From assembly GCF_003043945.1 (NCBI RefSeq), contig NZ_PYXG01000002.1, positions 310,001-374,000 of the forward strand: 64,000 nt of DNA. Reading direction: 5' to 3'. The notes beneath the pieces were generated by a model, which was not told the origin of the DNA, made no database searches, and saw nothing but the letters and a program-made list of their open reading frames with translations. The position numbers were made by a program, and so were the translations under genes. Below are positions 43,754 to 53,163 of this stretch, piece after piece (the first letter of the stretch is position 1; each line of letters begins with the position of its first letter). This stretch comes from Prevotella sp. oral taxon 376. Lineage in GTDB: Bacteria; Bacteroidota; Bacteroidia; Bacteroidales; Bacteroidaceae.

Positions 43754-43811
43754 TCGGCGATTTCGTCCCACGATTTCGGCGATTTCGTCAGTCAATATCG
43801 CCGATTTTGTC
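43754..43811. repeat. Three 22-bp-spaced palindromic units, ATCGGCGAT family
   Basis: The 14-mer TCGSCGATTTYGTC occurs at 43754, 43776 and 43798, exactly 22 bp apart. The unit core AAATCGGCGATTT is a near-perfect palindrome. The outer parts (43747-43761 and 43797-43811) form a 15-bp perfect inverted repeat. Located in the divergent MATE/PBP intergenic region, about 80-90 bp upstream of the PBP promoter box. Confidence 0.9.
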
Positions 43812-43887
43812 GAATTATCAGCCATCACTCTCCACCCCGCGAGATTCAAATTCGGAGAGTACATTTCATTTTCTCACAAATTATATG

Positions 43888-43895
43888 TATCTTTG
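43888..43895 (+). promoter_or_regulatory. TATCTTTG -7 box of the PBP gene
   Basis: TAnnTTTG match ending only 8 bp before the ATG at 43904, so the transcript would have almost no 5' leader. Confidence 0.55.
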
Positions 43896-43903
43896 CAAGA
43901 CAG

Positions 43904-45118
43904 ATGAAACTGAAACGACTTGTATTTCTCATCCCGATATGGCTCATCGCCCTATGCTCCTTCGGGCAGGCGGGGCATGTGTCAGCCCGGCTGACCCTTG
44001 ACGGCAAGATGCAGGCTTTGGCCGAAAGGCTGCTCGAAGGCAAACAGGGAAGCATCGTAGCCATTGAGCCCTCAACGGGCGAAGTGAAATGCCTTGTGTC
44101 CAAGTCGTTCCTATCAGACACCATCAACCGTGCCATCGGACAGGCCTACTCTCCTGGTTCCACCTTCAAGGTAGCGCAGGCACTGGCACTCGTGAGTGAA
44201 GGCATCGTCAACAAAGACTCTAAATTCACATGCAGCGAAGGGTTCTGGAAAAACAACATGCACATCGGATGCCATAAGCACAGCTCGCCCCAAGACCTCA
44301 TCGGAGCCATCGCCCATTCGTGCAACTCCTGGTTCTGCAAGGCATTTATGAATATGATAAGGGACAGGGTAAAATATAAAAACAAACTTGAGGCCATCAA
44401 CAAATGGAAAGAATACATGTCGAGCCTTGGCCTCGGAAGACCTTTAGGCATTGACATGGAGGGGGAAACCGACGGCGAGATGCCGGATTCCGAGATGCTG
44501 GAAAGGCTCTACAGCGGGCGATGGAACGAGGCCACCATCATGTGGGTGGGAATGGGACAAGGAGAAGTGCTTGCCACCCCACTCCAACTCTGCAACCTCG
44601 CAGCGATCATCGCGAACAAAGGATACTATTATATTCCACATATTCACAAAGATGTGGACACCACCTACACGACCCGCCGACTGTCGACGGCATCGCCAGA
44701 GGCTTTTGAACTGATCCGGAAGGGCATGCGCAAGGCCGTTACAACGGGAACCGCAACGGCCATCCAGCATCCGGACTGGCAGATTTGCGGCAAGACCGGA
44801 ACAGCAGAAAATCCGGGAGAAGACCACTCGGTGTTTATCGGCTATGCACCCATGAACAACCCGAAGATTGCCGTATCCGTATATGTGGAGAACGCGGGAT
44901 TCGGTGCCGACCTTGCCGCCCCGCTCGCCCAGCTCATGATAGAGCAGTATCTTACAGGAAAACTGTCGGAACGCTCCGAACGGAAAGCTCGCCAATGGTA
45001 TGACTTCCTGGTGGTGCCCCATGATCCCACAGAGGTTACGGAAAAAGAAACTCCAACTAAAATTCCGATGCCAACACAGCCTGCCTCACCATCAACATCC
45101 CCCAAAGGCAAATCCTGA
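43904..45118 (+). CDS. Penicillin-binding protein transpeptidase domain protein
   Basis: 404 residues with signal peptide (MKLKRLVFLIPIWLIALCSFG). DD-transpeptidase of class B type but lacking the long N-terminal pedestal domain. Active-site motifs: SPGSTFKVA (S-x-x-K), HSCNSWF (S-x-N) and CGKTGTAE (K-T-G). The tail after about residue 370 is Pro/Thr/Ser-rich (PTKIPMPTQPASPSTSPKGK). Closest in outline to MrdA/PbpA-type transpeptidase domains; a role in cell-wall crosslinking or sensing is inferred. The start was placed at 43904 because the upstream extension overlaps the promoter and repeat. uvrA starts 45 bp after. Confidence 0.88.
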   Translation: MKLKRLVFLIPIWLIALCSFGQAGHVSARLTLDGKMQALAERLLEGKQGSIVAIEPSTGEVKCLVSKSFLSDTINRAIGQAYSPGSTFKVAQALALVSEGIVNKDSKFTCSEGFWKNNMHIGCHKHSSPQDLIGAIAHSCNSWFCKAFMNMIRDRVKYKNKLEAINKWKEYMSSLGLGRPLGIDMEGETDGEMPDSEMLERLYSGRWNEATIMWVGMGQGEVLATPLQLCNLAAIIANKGYYYIPHIHKDVDTTYTTRRLSTASPEAFELIRKGMRKAVTTGTATAIQHPDWQICGKTGTAENPGEDHSVFIGYAPMNNPKIAVSVYVENAGFGADLAAPLAQLMIEQYLTGKLSERSERKARQWYDFLVVPHDPTEVTEKETPTKIPMPTQPASPSTSPKGKS

Positions 45119-45163
45119 CAGGTCGGCCATGAAGCCTTCCGGCAACAAGCAAAAATAATTAAG

Positions 45164-47965
45164 ATGGAAGATAAATTCATAGAAATCAAAGGGGCGAGGG
45201 TTAACAACCTGAAAAATATCAGCCTGAAAATCCCCCGCAATCGGTTTATTGTCATTGCCGGGGTAAGCGGTTCGGGGAAGAGTTCCCTTGCTTTCGACAC
45301 CCTTTATGCCGAAGGACAGCGCCGCTATGTGGAGTCGCTGTCGAGCTATGCCCGCCAGTTTCTCGGTCGAATGAGCAAGCCGGAATGCGACTTCATCAAG
45401 GGGTTGCCTCCTGCCATAGCCATCGAGCAAAAGGTCGTTTCGAGAAACCCTCGCTCCACGGTGGGCACTTCCACCGAAATCTATGAATATCTCCGCCTTC
45501 TTTTCGCACGCATTGGCAAGACCTACTCGCCCGTCAGCGGCCAAGAAGTTAAGAAACATTCTACAGAAGACATCATACAATGCACCCGACAGTTCTCGAA
45601 GGGGACCAGGTTCATGGTGCTCGCGCCGCTTCGCATTATCGAGGGAAGAACCTTGAAAAAACAGCTGGAAATGGATTTCCAACAAGGATACTCCCGCATC
45701 TTCGTGAACGGGGAAGTGGTCCGCATCGATAATTTCCTTGAAGAGAAGCGCAAGGAGACCAACCTTTTCCTCCTCATCGACCGCCTGAGCGTCTCCGACG
45801 AGAAAGACGAGATAGCCCGACTGGTGGATTCCGCGGAAACGGCCATGTATGAAGGAGACGGCATGTGCCGGCTCGTCTTCCTGCCTTCCAACCTCACTTT
45901 CGACTTCTCAGACCGGTTTGAGGCTGACGGAATGAAATTTGAGGAACCCAACGACAACATGTTCTCGTTCAACTCCCCTTTAGGTGCCTGCCCCACCTGT
46001 GAAGGCTTTGGCAGTGTAATCGGCATCGATGAGAAACTCGTCATACCGAATTCTACACTCAGCGTATACGACGGCTGCGTGCAGTGCTGGCACGGGGAAA
46101 AAATGGGGGCATGGCAGACGGAGTTCTGCAGAAGGGCACAGGCGGATGACTTCCCTATCTTCAAACCCTATATGGAACTTTCACAGAAAGAGAAAGACAT
46201 GCTCTGGCATGGTCTTCCTTCAGAGGAACACCTGGACTTGCGGGAAAAAGTATGCGTGGATTCTTTCTTTCAAATGGTGAAGGAAAACCAGTATAAGATC
46301 CAGTATCGTGTGATGATGAGTCGCTATAGGGGCAAGACAACTTGTCCAGACTGCCATGGCACCCGACTGAAGAAAGAAGCAACTTGGGTAAAGATTCATG
46401 GCCGGAGTATCACCGACTTAGTGCAGATGTCTATCGTAAACCTTAAAGATTGGTTCGATCATCTTCAACTAAACGAGCATGACGCAGAAGTGGGCAAACG
46501 ACTTCTCACGGAAATCAAAAACCGACTTCTCTTTCTCTGCGAAGTCGGATTAGGATACCTGACGCTTAACAGACAATCGAATACCCTCTCAGGAGGTGAA
46601 AGTCAGCGCATCAATCTGACAACATCCTTGGGAAGTTCGCTTGTAGGCTCTCTCTACATTCTCGACGAACCGAGCATCGGTCTGCACAGCCGGGACACCC
46701 ACCAACTCATCCATGTACTCAAGGAACTGCAAAGCCTTGGCAACACGGTCATTGTCGTTGAGCACGATGAAGAAATCATGCGCACTGCTGACTACCTGAT
46801 CGATGTTGGGCCAGACGCAGGCAGACTGGGTGGGGAAATCGTTTTCCAGGGAGACACCGACAAACTTTCCAAGGCAACGGTCAAGGCTTTCCCGAATTCT
46901 TATACGGTGAAATATCTCACGGGAGAAGAATTTATCGAACTCCCAAAATCGCGGCGGCCATGGAACATGGCCATCAAAGTGAAAGGAGCGAGAATGAACA
47001 ACCTGAAAGGAATTGATGTGGAAATACCCTTAAATGTATTGACGGTCGTAACAGGAGTTTCCGGATCAGGCAAAAGTTCCTTGGTTAAAGGCATCGTATA
47101 CCCGGCCTTGAAACGCCACCTTGATGAAGTGGCCGATGTCCCGGGAGAATATCTTGGACTGGAGGGGGACTGGAAAGAGGTGAAACATGTGGAGTTTGTA
47201 GACCAAAACCCTATCGGAAAGTCAACCCGCTCCAATCCAGCTACCTATGTAAAGGCCTACGATGCCATCCGCCAGCTGTATGCCGAACAACCTCTCGCAA
47301 AGCAATTAGGCTTCAGTCCGCAATACTTTTCTTTCAATGCAGAAGGCGGTCGGTGCGAGGAATGTAACGGAGCCGGCGTCATCACGGTTGAAATGCAATT
47401 TATGGCCGACCTTGTCTTAGAATGCGAAACCTGTCATGGACAACGATTCAAGAAAGATATTCTCGATGTACATTTCCACGAGAAAAATATCAATGATGTG
47501 TTGAACATGACCGTTTCCGAAGCCATTGAATTCTTTGGGAAATATAAACAAAAGCTCATTGTTAGCCGATTGAAACCCCTCGAAGAAGTTGGATTGGGAT
47601 ACATTAAACTGGGGCAGAGCTCCTCTACGCTTTCCGGGGGAGAGAACCAGCGAGTGAAATTGGCATACTTCATCGGTCAGGAACAAGCCGAGCCGTCTCT
47701 GTTTATCTTCGACGAGCCTACGACGGGACTGCATTTTCACGATATCAAACGACTGCTACACGCCTTTAACGCCCTCATCGAAAGAGGACACAGCATCCTG
47801 ATTATTGAACATAATATGGACATCATAAAATGCGCAGACTGGGTGATCGACCTGGGTCCTGAAGGCGGCGACAAGGGAGGCAGTCTGGTGTGTGCAGGAA
47901 CTCCAGAAACTTTAGCCAAATGCGAGCAAAGTCTGACCGGCAAATACCTGAAGTCAAAACTGTAA
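45164..47965 (+). CDS. uvrA: Excinuclease ABC subunit A
   Basis: 933 residues. Damage-recognition ATPase of nucleotide excision repair. Two ABC modules: GVSGSGKSSLAFDTL with LSGGESQRI, and GVSGSGKSSLVKGI with LSGGENQRVKL. Zinc-finger cysteine pairs are CPTCEGFG with CPDCHGTR, and CEECNGAG with CETCHGQR. Length is normal. It is followed after 7 bp by a glycosyltransferase gene, so they may be cotranscribed. Confidence 0.98.
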   Translation: MEDKFIEIKGARVNNLKNISLKIPRNRFIVIAGVSGSGKSSLAFDTLYAEGQRRYVESLSSYARQFLGRMSKPECDFIKGLPPAIAIEQKVVSRNPRSTVGTSTEIYEYLRLLFARIGKTYSPVSGQEVKKHSTEDIIQCTRQFSKGTRFMVLAPLRIIEGRTLKKQLEMDFQQGYSRIFVNGEVVRIDNFLEEKRKETNLFLLIDRLSVSDEKDEIARLVDSAETAMYEGDGMCRLVFLPSNLTFDFSDRFEADGMKFEEPNDNMFSFNSPLGACPTCEGFGSVIGIDEKLVIPNSTLSVYDGCVQCWHGEKMGAWQTEFCRRAQADDFPIFKPYMELSQKEKDMLWHGLPSEEHLDLREKVCVDSFFQMVKENQYKIQYRVMMSRYRGKTTCPDCHGTRLKKEATWVKIHGRSITDLVQMSIVNLKDWFDHLQLNEHDAEVGKRLLTEIKNRLLFLCEVGLGYLTLNRQSNTLSGGESQRINLTTSLGSSLVGSLYILDEPSIGLHSRDTHQLIHVLKELQSLGNTVIVVEHDEEIMRTADYLIDVGPDAGRLGGEIVFQGDTDKLSKATVKAFPNSYTVKYLTGEEFIELPKSRRPWNMAIKVKGARMNNLKGIDVEIPLNVLTVVTGVSGSGKSSLVKGIVYPALKRHLDEVADVPGEYLGLEGDWKEVKHVEFVDQNPIGKSTRSNPATYVKAYDAIRQLYAEQPLAKQLGFSPQYFSFNAEGGRCEECNGAGVITVEMQFMADLVLECETCHGQRFKKDILDVHFHEKNINDVLNMTVSEAIEFFGKYKQKLIVSRLKPLEEVGLGYIKLGQSSSTLSGGENQRVKLAYFIGQEQAEPSLFIFDEPTTGLHFHDIKRLLHAFNALIERGHSILIIEHNMDIIKCADWVIDLGPEGGDKGGSLVCAGTPETLAKCEQSLTGKYLKSKL

Positions 47966-47972
47966 AGAAAAA

Positions 47973-48851
47973 ATGAAGAAATCGCTCTCAATACTCATCC
48001 CGACCCGTAATGACGACTGTACAGACCTCGTAAAGAGCCTTGTGGAACAAGCTGCCTCTATACAAGATTTAGACTATGAGATCATCGTGGCAGACGATGG
48101 CTCTACAGAGGGCACAATTATCGCCGGTAACAGAATGGTTGGTAGTCTGCACAACTGTAGATATATAGTAAGGAAAGAAAATGTGGGAAGGGCTGCCATT
48201 CGCAACTTCTTGGCACAAGAGGCCAAAAATGAGTGGCTGCTTTTCATTGATAGCGATATGCTCATAATTAATTCCCACTTCCTTGAGCAATATCTCAAGA
48301 CCGAAAATCAGGAGATGGTAATTTACGGCGGTTATAAAGTTATCGGGAGAAAACTCCATAATCTCCGCTTTCACTATGAGAAGACCTCTGAAAGAAAGCA
48401 TACTTGCAGAAAGCGCAGAGAGCATCCCTATCTTGACTTTCATACATCCAACTTCATGATTCTCAGGTCGCTCATGCTTGAGCATCCGTTAGATATCAAT
48501 TATCGAGGATACGGTTATGAAGATGTTGCATATGGAAAACAGCTTAAGGATGCCGAGATAAAAATTACGCACATCAACAACCCCGTGGGGTTCTCCAAGT
48601 TTGAAAACAACTGCGACTTCATTGCCAAAACCGAAGAAAGTATCCGGACACTAAAAGCGCACAGGAAAGAACTGTATGGCTACTCCCGTATCATTCTGTT
48701 CGCGGAAAAACTGAGGAAATATCACCTAAGAGGAGCTATCGACTCCCTGTATAGGAGGTCCCATAACAAATGGAGAAAAAGATTATGCGAAGGGAAAGGC
48801 TCCCTGCTGCTTCTTAACCTATACAAGGTGGGATACTATATCAATTCCTGA
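47973..48851 (+). CDS. GT2-family glycosyltransferase with GT7-like C-terminal motif
   Basis: 292 residues. GT-A donor site SILIPTRNDDCTDLV, IIVADDGSTEGT, and the metal site FIDSDM; the second-domain motif INYRGYGYEDVAYGKQL resembles the galactosyltransferase (Glyco_transf_7C) element. It is not in the polysaccharide locus; it lies 7 bp after uvrA and overlaps the convergent MBL-hydrolase gene by 16 bp. May act in LPS core or protein glycosylation; donor unknown. Confidence 0.85.
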   Translation: MKKSLSILIPTRNDDCTDLVKSLVEQAASIQDLDYEIIVADDGSTEGTIIAGNRMVGSLHNCRYIVRKENVGRAAIRNFLAQEAKNEWLLFIDSDMLIINSHFLEQYLKTENQEMVIYGGYKVIGRKLHNLRFHYEKTSERKHTCRKRREHPYLDFHTSNFMILRSLMLEHPLDINYRGYGYEDVAYGKQLKDAEIKITHINNPVGFSKFENNCDFIAKTEESIRTLKAHRKELYGYSRIILFAEKLRKYHLRGAIDSLYRRSHNKWRKRLCEGKGSLLLLNLYKVGYYINS

Positions 48852-49639
48852 ATCTCTGACGGAACTTTGCGCTTCAAAACATCAAGCTTAAAATCTGTCC
48901 CCGCAATAATACCATAACCACGAAGGACATGCTCGATGGTCTTTCGTGCTAATTCCGGATGATTGTTCTCTTCGCTTAAATGACAAAGCCAGACATGTTT
49001 CAGATTAGGCGTCGCATTCTCTGCCAATGCCACCCCACACTCCCTATTACTCAGATGCCCAATCTTACTCTTAATCCGACTTTTAAGGTGTTCCGGATAC
49101 GGGCCGTTCTTCAACATGTCATCATCGTGGTTAGCCTCAAGGACCAAATAGTTTGCCAAACCGATAATACGTTTCATCTCGTCAGTAACATGCCCGACAT
49201 CTGTCATCAAAACAAATACGATTCCCTCTGACTCAATTTGATATCCCACACAATCTTGACTGTCATGAGGAATATGAAAAGGCATTATCTTAAAATCACC
49301 AAAGACAATTGGGACATTGACCTCTATTAATTTCTTGTGTTCGGGCAATATCTTGCATCTTACACAACAATTCTGTTCTATGCCTTTATGCACTTTTGAG
49401 GTTGCATAAACCGGCAACTTAAAGTCTCGACTAAAACTTCCGACAGATTTCACATGATCGGCATGATCATGTGTAATAAGTATATGGTGCACATTTTGTG
49501 GTGGCACTCCATAATTATGGAAACTCTTCTTAAGGATTCTCACCCCAACCCCCACATCTATCAACAAACCGTCATTATCGGTATACAGATAATAACAGTT
49601 GCCGCTGCTACCACTTCCAAAAGAAATGAATCTCAGCAT
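48836..49639 (-). CDS. MBL-fold metallo-hydrolase (YycJ/WalJ-like)
   Basis: 267 residues. Metallo-beta-lactamase fold with GSGSSGNCYYL at the N-terminus, metal-binding ITHDHADHVKSVGSF, DVGHVTDEM and LEANHDDDML, and C-terminal WLCHLSEENN. This group is thought to be a nuclease or related hydrolase. Probable promoter 19 bp upstream. Convergent overlap of 16 bp with the GT gene. Confidence 0.93.
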   Translation of the reverse strand: MLRFISFGSGSSGNCYYLYTDNDGLLIDVGVGVRILKKSFHNYGVPPQNVHHILITHDHADHVKSVGSFSRDFKLPVYATSKVHKGIEQNCCVRCKILPEHKKLIEVNVPIVFGDFKIMPFHIPHDSQDCVGYQIESEGIVFVLMTDVGHVTDEMKRIIGLANYLVLEANHDDDMLKNGPYPEHLKSRIKSKIGHLSNRECGVALAENATPNLKHVWLCHLSEENNHPELARKTIEHVLRGYGIIAGTDFKLDVLKRKVPSEIQELI

Positions 49640-49658
49640 GCTGTTCTGAATTTTAAAA

Positions 49659-49689
49659 CAAAAGTAACATAAAAAGACGGAATTACAAA
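49659..49689 (-). promoter_or_regulatory. Promoter of the MBL hydrolase gene
   Basis: Minus-strand TTTG (49689-49686), 19-bp spacer, TACTTTTG (49666-49659), 19 bp before the ATG. Confidence 0.7.
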
Positions 49690-49699
49690 ATTATTTCTT

Positions 49700-49707
49700 T
49701 ACCTTTG
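49700..49707 (+). promoter_or_regulatory. TACCTTTG -7 box of a lipoprotein gene
   Basis: TAnnTTTG match 20 bp before the ATG at 49728; divergent from the MBL-gene promoter. Confidence 0.6.
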
Positions 49708-49727
49708 TTCAAATTTAATGTTTAGAG

Positions 49728-50180
49728 ATGAAAATTAATCTTTCTATAATAGCTGTTTGTTTGGCGTTCTTTTCTTCCTGCGGCAACAAGCAAAGTGAAA
49801 ATAAGCTCGAAGCTGTTGTTGACTCTTTTGCCGTACATTACTTCAACTGCCAATACAGAGAATCTATGCCTTTTGTAACAAGAGATTCTCGGAAATGGCT
49901 TTACTATGCGGCCTCTCAAATGTATCAGGCTGATATTGACACTCTCCATGCACAGACAGAAGGAGCCACTCATGAATTGGAGAATATCGCACTTGAAAGG
50001 AACGACTCATGCGCACATATACGCATTCATGTGAAGAATTTCCTACAACTCGACACCATCGGGCAGATTGGCCACTTTATCAACAATGCTACTTTTGTAG
50101 TTCAGGCTGTTAAGGAGAATGGTAAATGGAAGATTAAAATGGAAGGCCTACCGCAAAGTGAAAAGAAAAATCACGATTGA
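49728..50180 (+). CDS. Small lipoprotein of unknown function
   Basis: 150 residues. Signal peptide with lipobox FFSSCG (Cys about 18). The mature part has an alpha-plus-beta pattern (EAVVDSFAVHYFNCQYRES, then beta strands ending in VVQAVKENGKWKIKMEG), similar to NTF2-like DUF4878/DUF3828-type lipoproteins; the family is a guess. The 3' 47 bp overlap the 3' end of the convergent tamL-like gene. Confidence 0.7.
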   Translation: MKINLSIIAVCLAFFSSCGNKQSENKLEAVVDSFAVHYFNCQYRESMPFVTRDSRKWLYYAASQMYQADIDTLHAQTEGATHELENIALERNDSCAHIRIHVKNFLQLDTIGQIGHFINNATFVVQAVKENGKWKIKMEGLPQSEKKNHD

Positions 50181-52338
50181 ACTTCGGATGGAATATCGCA
50201 TAATGTTCCCGTGAAGACTCATAAGCAGGATTGATCGCTTTCATGCCTGCATCAAACCGCAATATGAAATAGCCGAAGTTTAACCTTAGCCCTAAGCCAT
50301 AAGCAACGGCAATCTGCTTATAAAACTCATCCAGCTTGAACTGTCCGCCAGGCTGTTCTTCATAATTACGAAGGGTCCAGATATTTCCTGCGTCGACAAA
50401 AACAGCGCCGTTGAACTTCCAAAATAAAAAAGTGCGATATTCCAAGTTCAAGTCCAACTTCATATCACCCGTCTGATTAATAAAGTCTATTCTTCCGTCA
50501 GTTCCCCGAAATGTGCCTGGTCCCAGCTCCCGGACTCCCCATCCTCTGACAGAGTTTGCGCCTCCTGAAAAATATCGCTTCTCAAACGGCAGGACATCAC
50601 TATTACCATAAGGATAGGCAATACCAATTCCAGCATGCATGGCTAAAGAGTTCCGGGAATCAAATTGCAGCAACCGAGTGTAGTCAAGATCCAATTTCAC
50701 ATATTGTGCATAGGCTATATTAAATAATGTATATTGCCCGTTTTCCTTTTTCCTAAATCTTACCATATGCGCTAAACCTCCCAGCAGATTACCTGCCGTC
50801 TCAACATTTGCACGAAAAACATTCTTGCTATCACTATAGGTCAAGCCGAAGCCAACCTTGATAATAAACAAATCTTCGTAGTTGTAACGCAAAATGGCAT
50901 TTCGGTTGCTTACACTGTCCAGATAGTCATGCTTGAAGGTCTCGCTTATCCATGGCATGTAAACATAATTAAGGTCTAACAAATCAAAGCGATAGGCAGT
51001 GTGCCTGCGAGAGTTAGACCATCTATAACGCCATGCCGCAGAAAAGACTCGGCGATGGAATTCCGGCCGATTCTGAAGATTCCAACTTAAGGAAAGCTCA
51101 GATGCCGCCTGACTACGCCGACGGAAGCCCTTACTCAAGAAAGGTGCTACAAACCGAGGAAAAGACAACTTGGTCTCTATACCATATTCCTGATAATCCT
51201 GATCGGCATATCCTTCCAGTCCCGTGATAGCTTCAAAAGCCCCTCGTAGCTCAATAGAAAGTAATTCTGAACCATGGAAAATATTTCGGTTGGTATAGGT
51301 AAGAGACGCTGCCGCCCCTAAATCTCCAGCTGTATTAGTACCCTCTGGTTGAAAAGATATCGTCGACGGCTTATTCATACTCAACAGTATATCGCAATCC
51401 AACATGTTGCTATCAGGCACCTCGAGAAAATTGATATTTGTATAGCGGACGGCTCCCAACCTGCCAAAGTTATTATAGGTGCGTTGTAGATCTGACGAGC
51501 GAAAGGCTCTCCCCTCGCTAAATGCCGTGTTATATTCCAATACAGAATTGCGCAGATGCAGCCCTTTACTGTCATTGCCTCGGTAGCGAACTCTACGAAT
51601 CCTGTACTGAGGATGATCTCTGAGTGAAGAGGTCTCATTTGCGCGATACTGCGCCAAATGCAAAGTAAGATTAATATCATGGCTGTTTTGGGCAGTGTCC
51701 GCACTATAATAAATATAGTCCTTATGGAACTTATAATAGCCATCATCCATCAGAATCGCCGTGATACGGCTGCGCTCGGCATCCAATTTATCAACCGTAA
51801 ATTGAGAGCCTGGCTTTAGGCCAGCCTCCAATCGGTTATCTATTTGTAATATTCTCTCTATGTTTTTATCCTGAATATCATACTTTATCGAATGGATATA
51901 ATACGGTTCTCCCGGGTGAAGTGTGTAAATTGCGGTAAGCTTCTTTCCCTTTATCTTTTTCTCCAAATCCACCGAAGAATGCATATAGCCCATGTTTTGC
52001 AGGGCTGTATGCAAATCATTCAATGTCAATGCCGACTGTAATGTGTCAAAGATGACAGGCTCTTCTCCAATTTTCTGAAGTGTCCGGTTTATCCATCTCG
52101 TGGTGTCTCTCCCAGAAAGAGCATATGTCCCTAACGGAATCTTGAAAAGCGAAAACCATTTAGAATTTGCCTTCTGACGGATATATGGCTCTAACAATGC
52201 AGCATCAAAACCTTTTTTATCTGATCTGATCTCTACTTTCTCCAGAAGATATTGCTCATCCGGAATAAATTTCGAGGCACTACACGCAGTAAGAAGGAGC
52301 ACCAACAAAAAGCATGTATATGATTTAATAAATTTCAA
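50134..52338 (-). CDS. TamL-type outer-membrane lipoprotein, Omp85/BamA superfamily
   Basis: 734 residues. Signal peptide with lipobox LLTAC, then POTRA-like repeats (about 30-370) and a C-terminal 16-strand Omp85 barrel with GGANSVRGWGVRELGPG (the L6 VRGF/Y-like motif) and terminal aromatic residue (VGLPF). A lipid anchor on an Omp85 protein is typical of Bacteroidetes TamL, which works with TamB in outer-membrane biogenesis; no tamB is in the window. Own -7 box 19 bp upstream. Confidence 0.88.
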   Translation of the reverse strand: MKFIKSYTCFLLVLLLTACSASKFIPDEQYLLEKVEIRSDKKGFDAALLEPYIRQKANSKWFSLFKIPLGTYALSGRDTTRWINRTLQKIGEEPVIFDTLQSALTLNDLHTALQNMGYMHSSVDLEKKIKGKKLTAIYTLHPGEPYYIHSIKYDIQDKNIERILQIDNRLEAGLKPGSQFTVDKLDAERSRITAILMDDGYYKFHKDYIYYSADTAQNSHDINLTLHLAQYRANETSSLRDHPQYRIRRVRYRGNDSKGLHLRNSVLEYNTAFSEGRAFRSSDLQRTYNNFGRLGAVRYTNINFLEVPDSNMLDCDILLSMNKPSTISFQPEGTNTAGDLGAAASLTYTNRNIFHGSELLSIELRGAFEAITGLEGYADQDYQEYGIETKLSFPRFVAPFLSKGFRRRSQAASELSLSWNLQNRPEFHRRVFSAAWRYRWSNSRRHTAYRFDLLDLNYVYMPWISETFKHDYLDSVSNRNAILRYNYEDLFIIKVGFGLTYSDSKNVFRANVETAGNLLGGLAHMVRFRKKENGQYTLFNIAYAQYVKLDLDYTRLLQFDSRNSLAMHAGIGIAYPYGNSDVLPFEKRYFSGGANSVRGWGVRELGPGTFRGTDGRIDFINQTGDMKLDLNLEYRTFLFWKFNGAVFVDAGNIWTLRNYEEQPGGQFKLDEFYKQIAVAYGLGLRLNFGYFILRFDAGMKAINPAYESSREHYAIFHPKFNRDFSFHFAVGLPF

Positions 52339-52357
52339 AACACTCTAAATTATTGTA

Positions 52358-52365
52358 CAAAGGTA
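52358..52365 (-). promoter_or_regulatory. TACCTTTG -7 box of the TamL gene
   Basis: Minus-strand TAnnTTTG match, 19 bp before the ATG; divergent from the box at 52388. Confidence 0.6.
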
Positions 52366-52387
52366 AGGAAAAAATAAGAATTATTGC

Positions 52388-52395
52388 TATCTTTG
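52388..52395 (+). promoter_or_regulatory. TATCTTTG -7 box of the RNA methyltransferase gene
   Basis: TAnnTTTG match ending 10 bp before the ATG at 52406. Two divergent -7 boxes lie 22 bp apart. Confidence 0.55.
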
Positions 52396-52405
52396 CAAGA
52401 AAATA

Positions 52406-53161
52406 ATGGAGATGCTCAGCAAAGCCAAGATAAAATACATTCGTTCGCTGGAACAGAAAAAAAATCGACAACAAGAACGAGTGTTCGTAGCTGAAGGGCC
52501 AAAAGTCGTAGGCGACCTATTGAAGGTCGCATCTGCAAGGCTTATCGTTCACACTGCGGCATGGAAAGACTGCGGATCCACATGTACAGAACGCATAGAG
52601 GTAACAGAAGAAGAACTTAGAAAAATCAGTTTTCTACAACATCCCCAGGATGTCTTAGCCATATTCCCGATATTTGACAAGACGACATCCAGCATTCCCA
52701 ATACAGGTCTCGCCATAGCCTTAGACGGCATTCAAGATCCGGGAAATTTAGGCACAATTATACGAATTGCCGACTGGTTTGGAATCTCTCAGATTTACTG
52801 CAGTAAGGATACGGCCGATGTCTATAGTCCCAAAGTTATTCAAGCCACGATGGGAAGTATAGCACGAGTTCAAGTCTCATACACGGATTTAGAGAGATTG
52901 ATCGACTCTTGTCCGGACGGGTACCCGGTATACGGCACCCTTCTGGACGGAAACAACATCTATGAAGAGCCGCTTTCAGGAAAAGGTCTCATAGTCATGG
53001 GAAATGAGGGAAACGGAATTTCTTCAGTAATTAGAAAGAGGATAAACCACCGACTCCTTATCCCGAACTATCCCGAAGGGCGGAAAACAGCAGACAGCCT
53101 GAATGTCGCGATTGCCACCGCTATAGTATGCAATGAATTTAGAAGAAGAAAGCAAGCTTAA
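52406..53161 (+). CDS. SpoU/TrmH-family RNA 2'-O-methyltransferase
   Basis: 251 residues. N-terminal substrate-binding domain (SKAKIKYIRSLEQKKNRQQE and FVAEGPKVVGDLL) and C-terminal SPOUT knot with ALDGIQDPGNLGTIIRIADW (motif 1), IVMGNEGNGIS (motif 2) and LNVAIATAIVCNEF (motif 3). Acts on rRNA or tRNA ribose; the exact target is unknown. First of a run of plus-strand genes with 2-31 bp gaps (membrane protein, hisB, secreted protein). Confidence 0.93.
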   Translation: MEMLSKAKIKYIRSLEQKKNRQQERVFVAEGPKVVGDLLKVASARLIVHTAAWKDCGSTCTERIEVTEEELRKISFLQHPQDVLAIFPIFDKTTSSIPNTGLAIALDGIQDPGNLGTIIRIADWFGISQIYCSKDTADVYSPKVIQATMGSIARVQVSYTDLERLIDSCPDGYPVYGTLLDGNNIYEEPLSGKGLIVMGNEGNGISSVIRKRINHRLLIPNYPEGRKTADSLNVAIATAIVCNEFRRRKQA

Positions 53162-53163
53162 TT

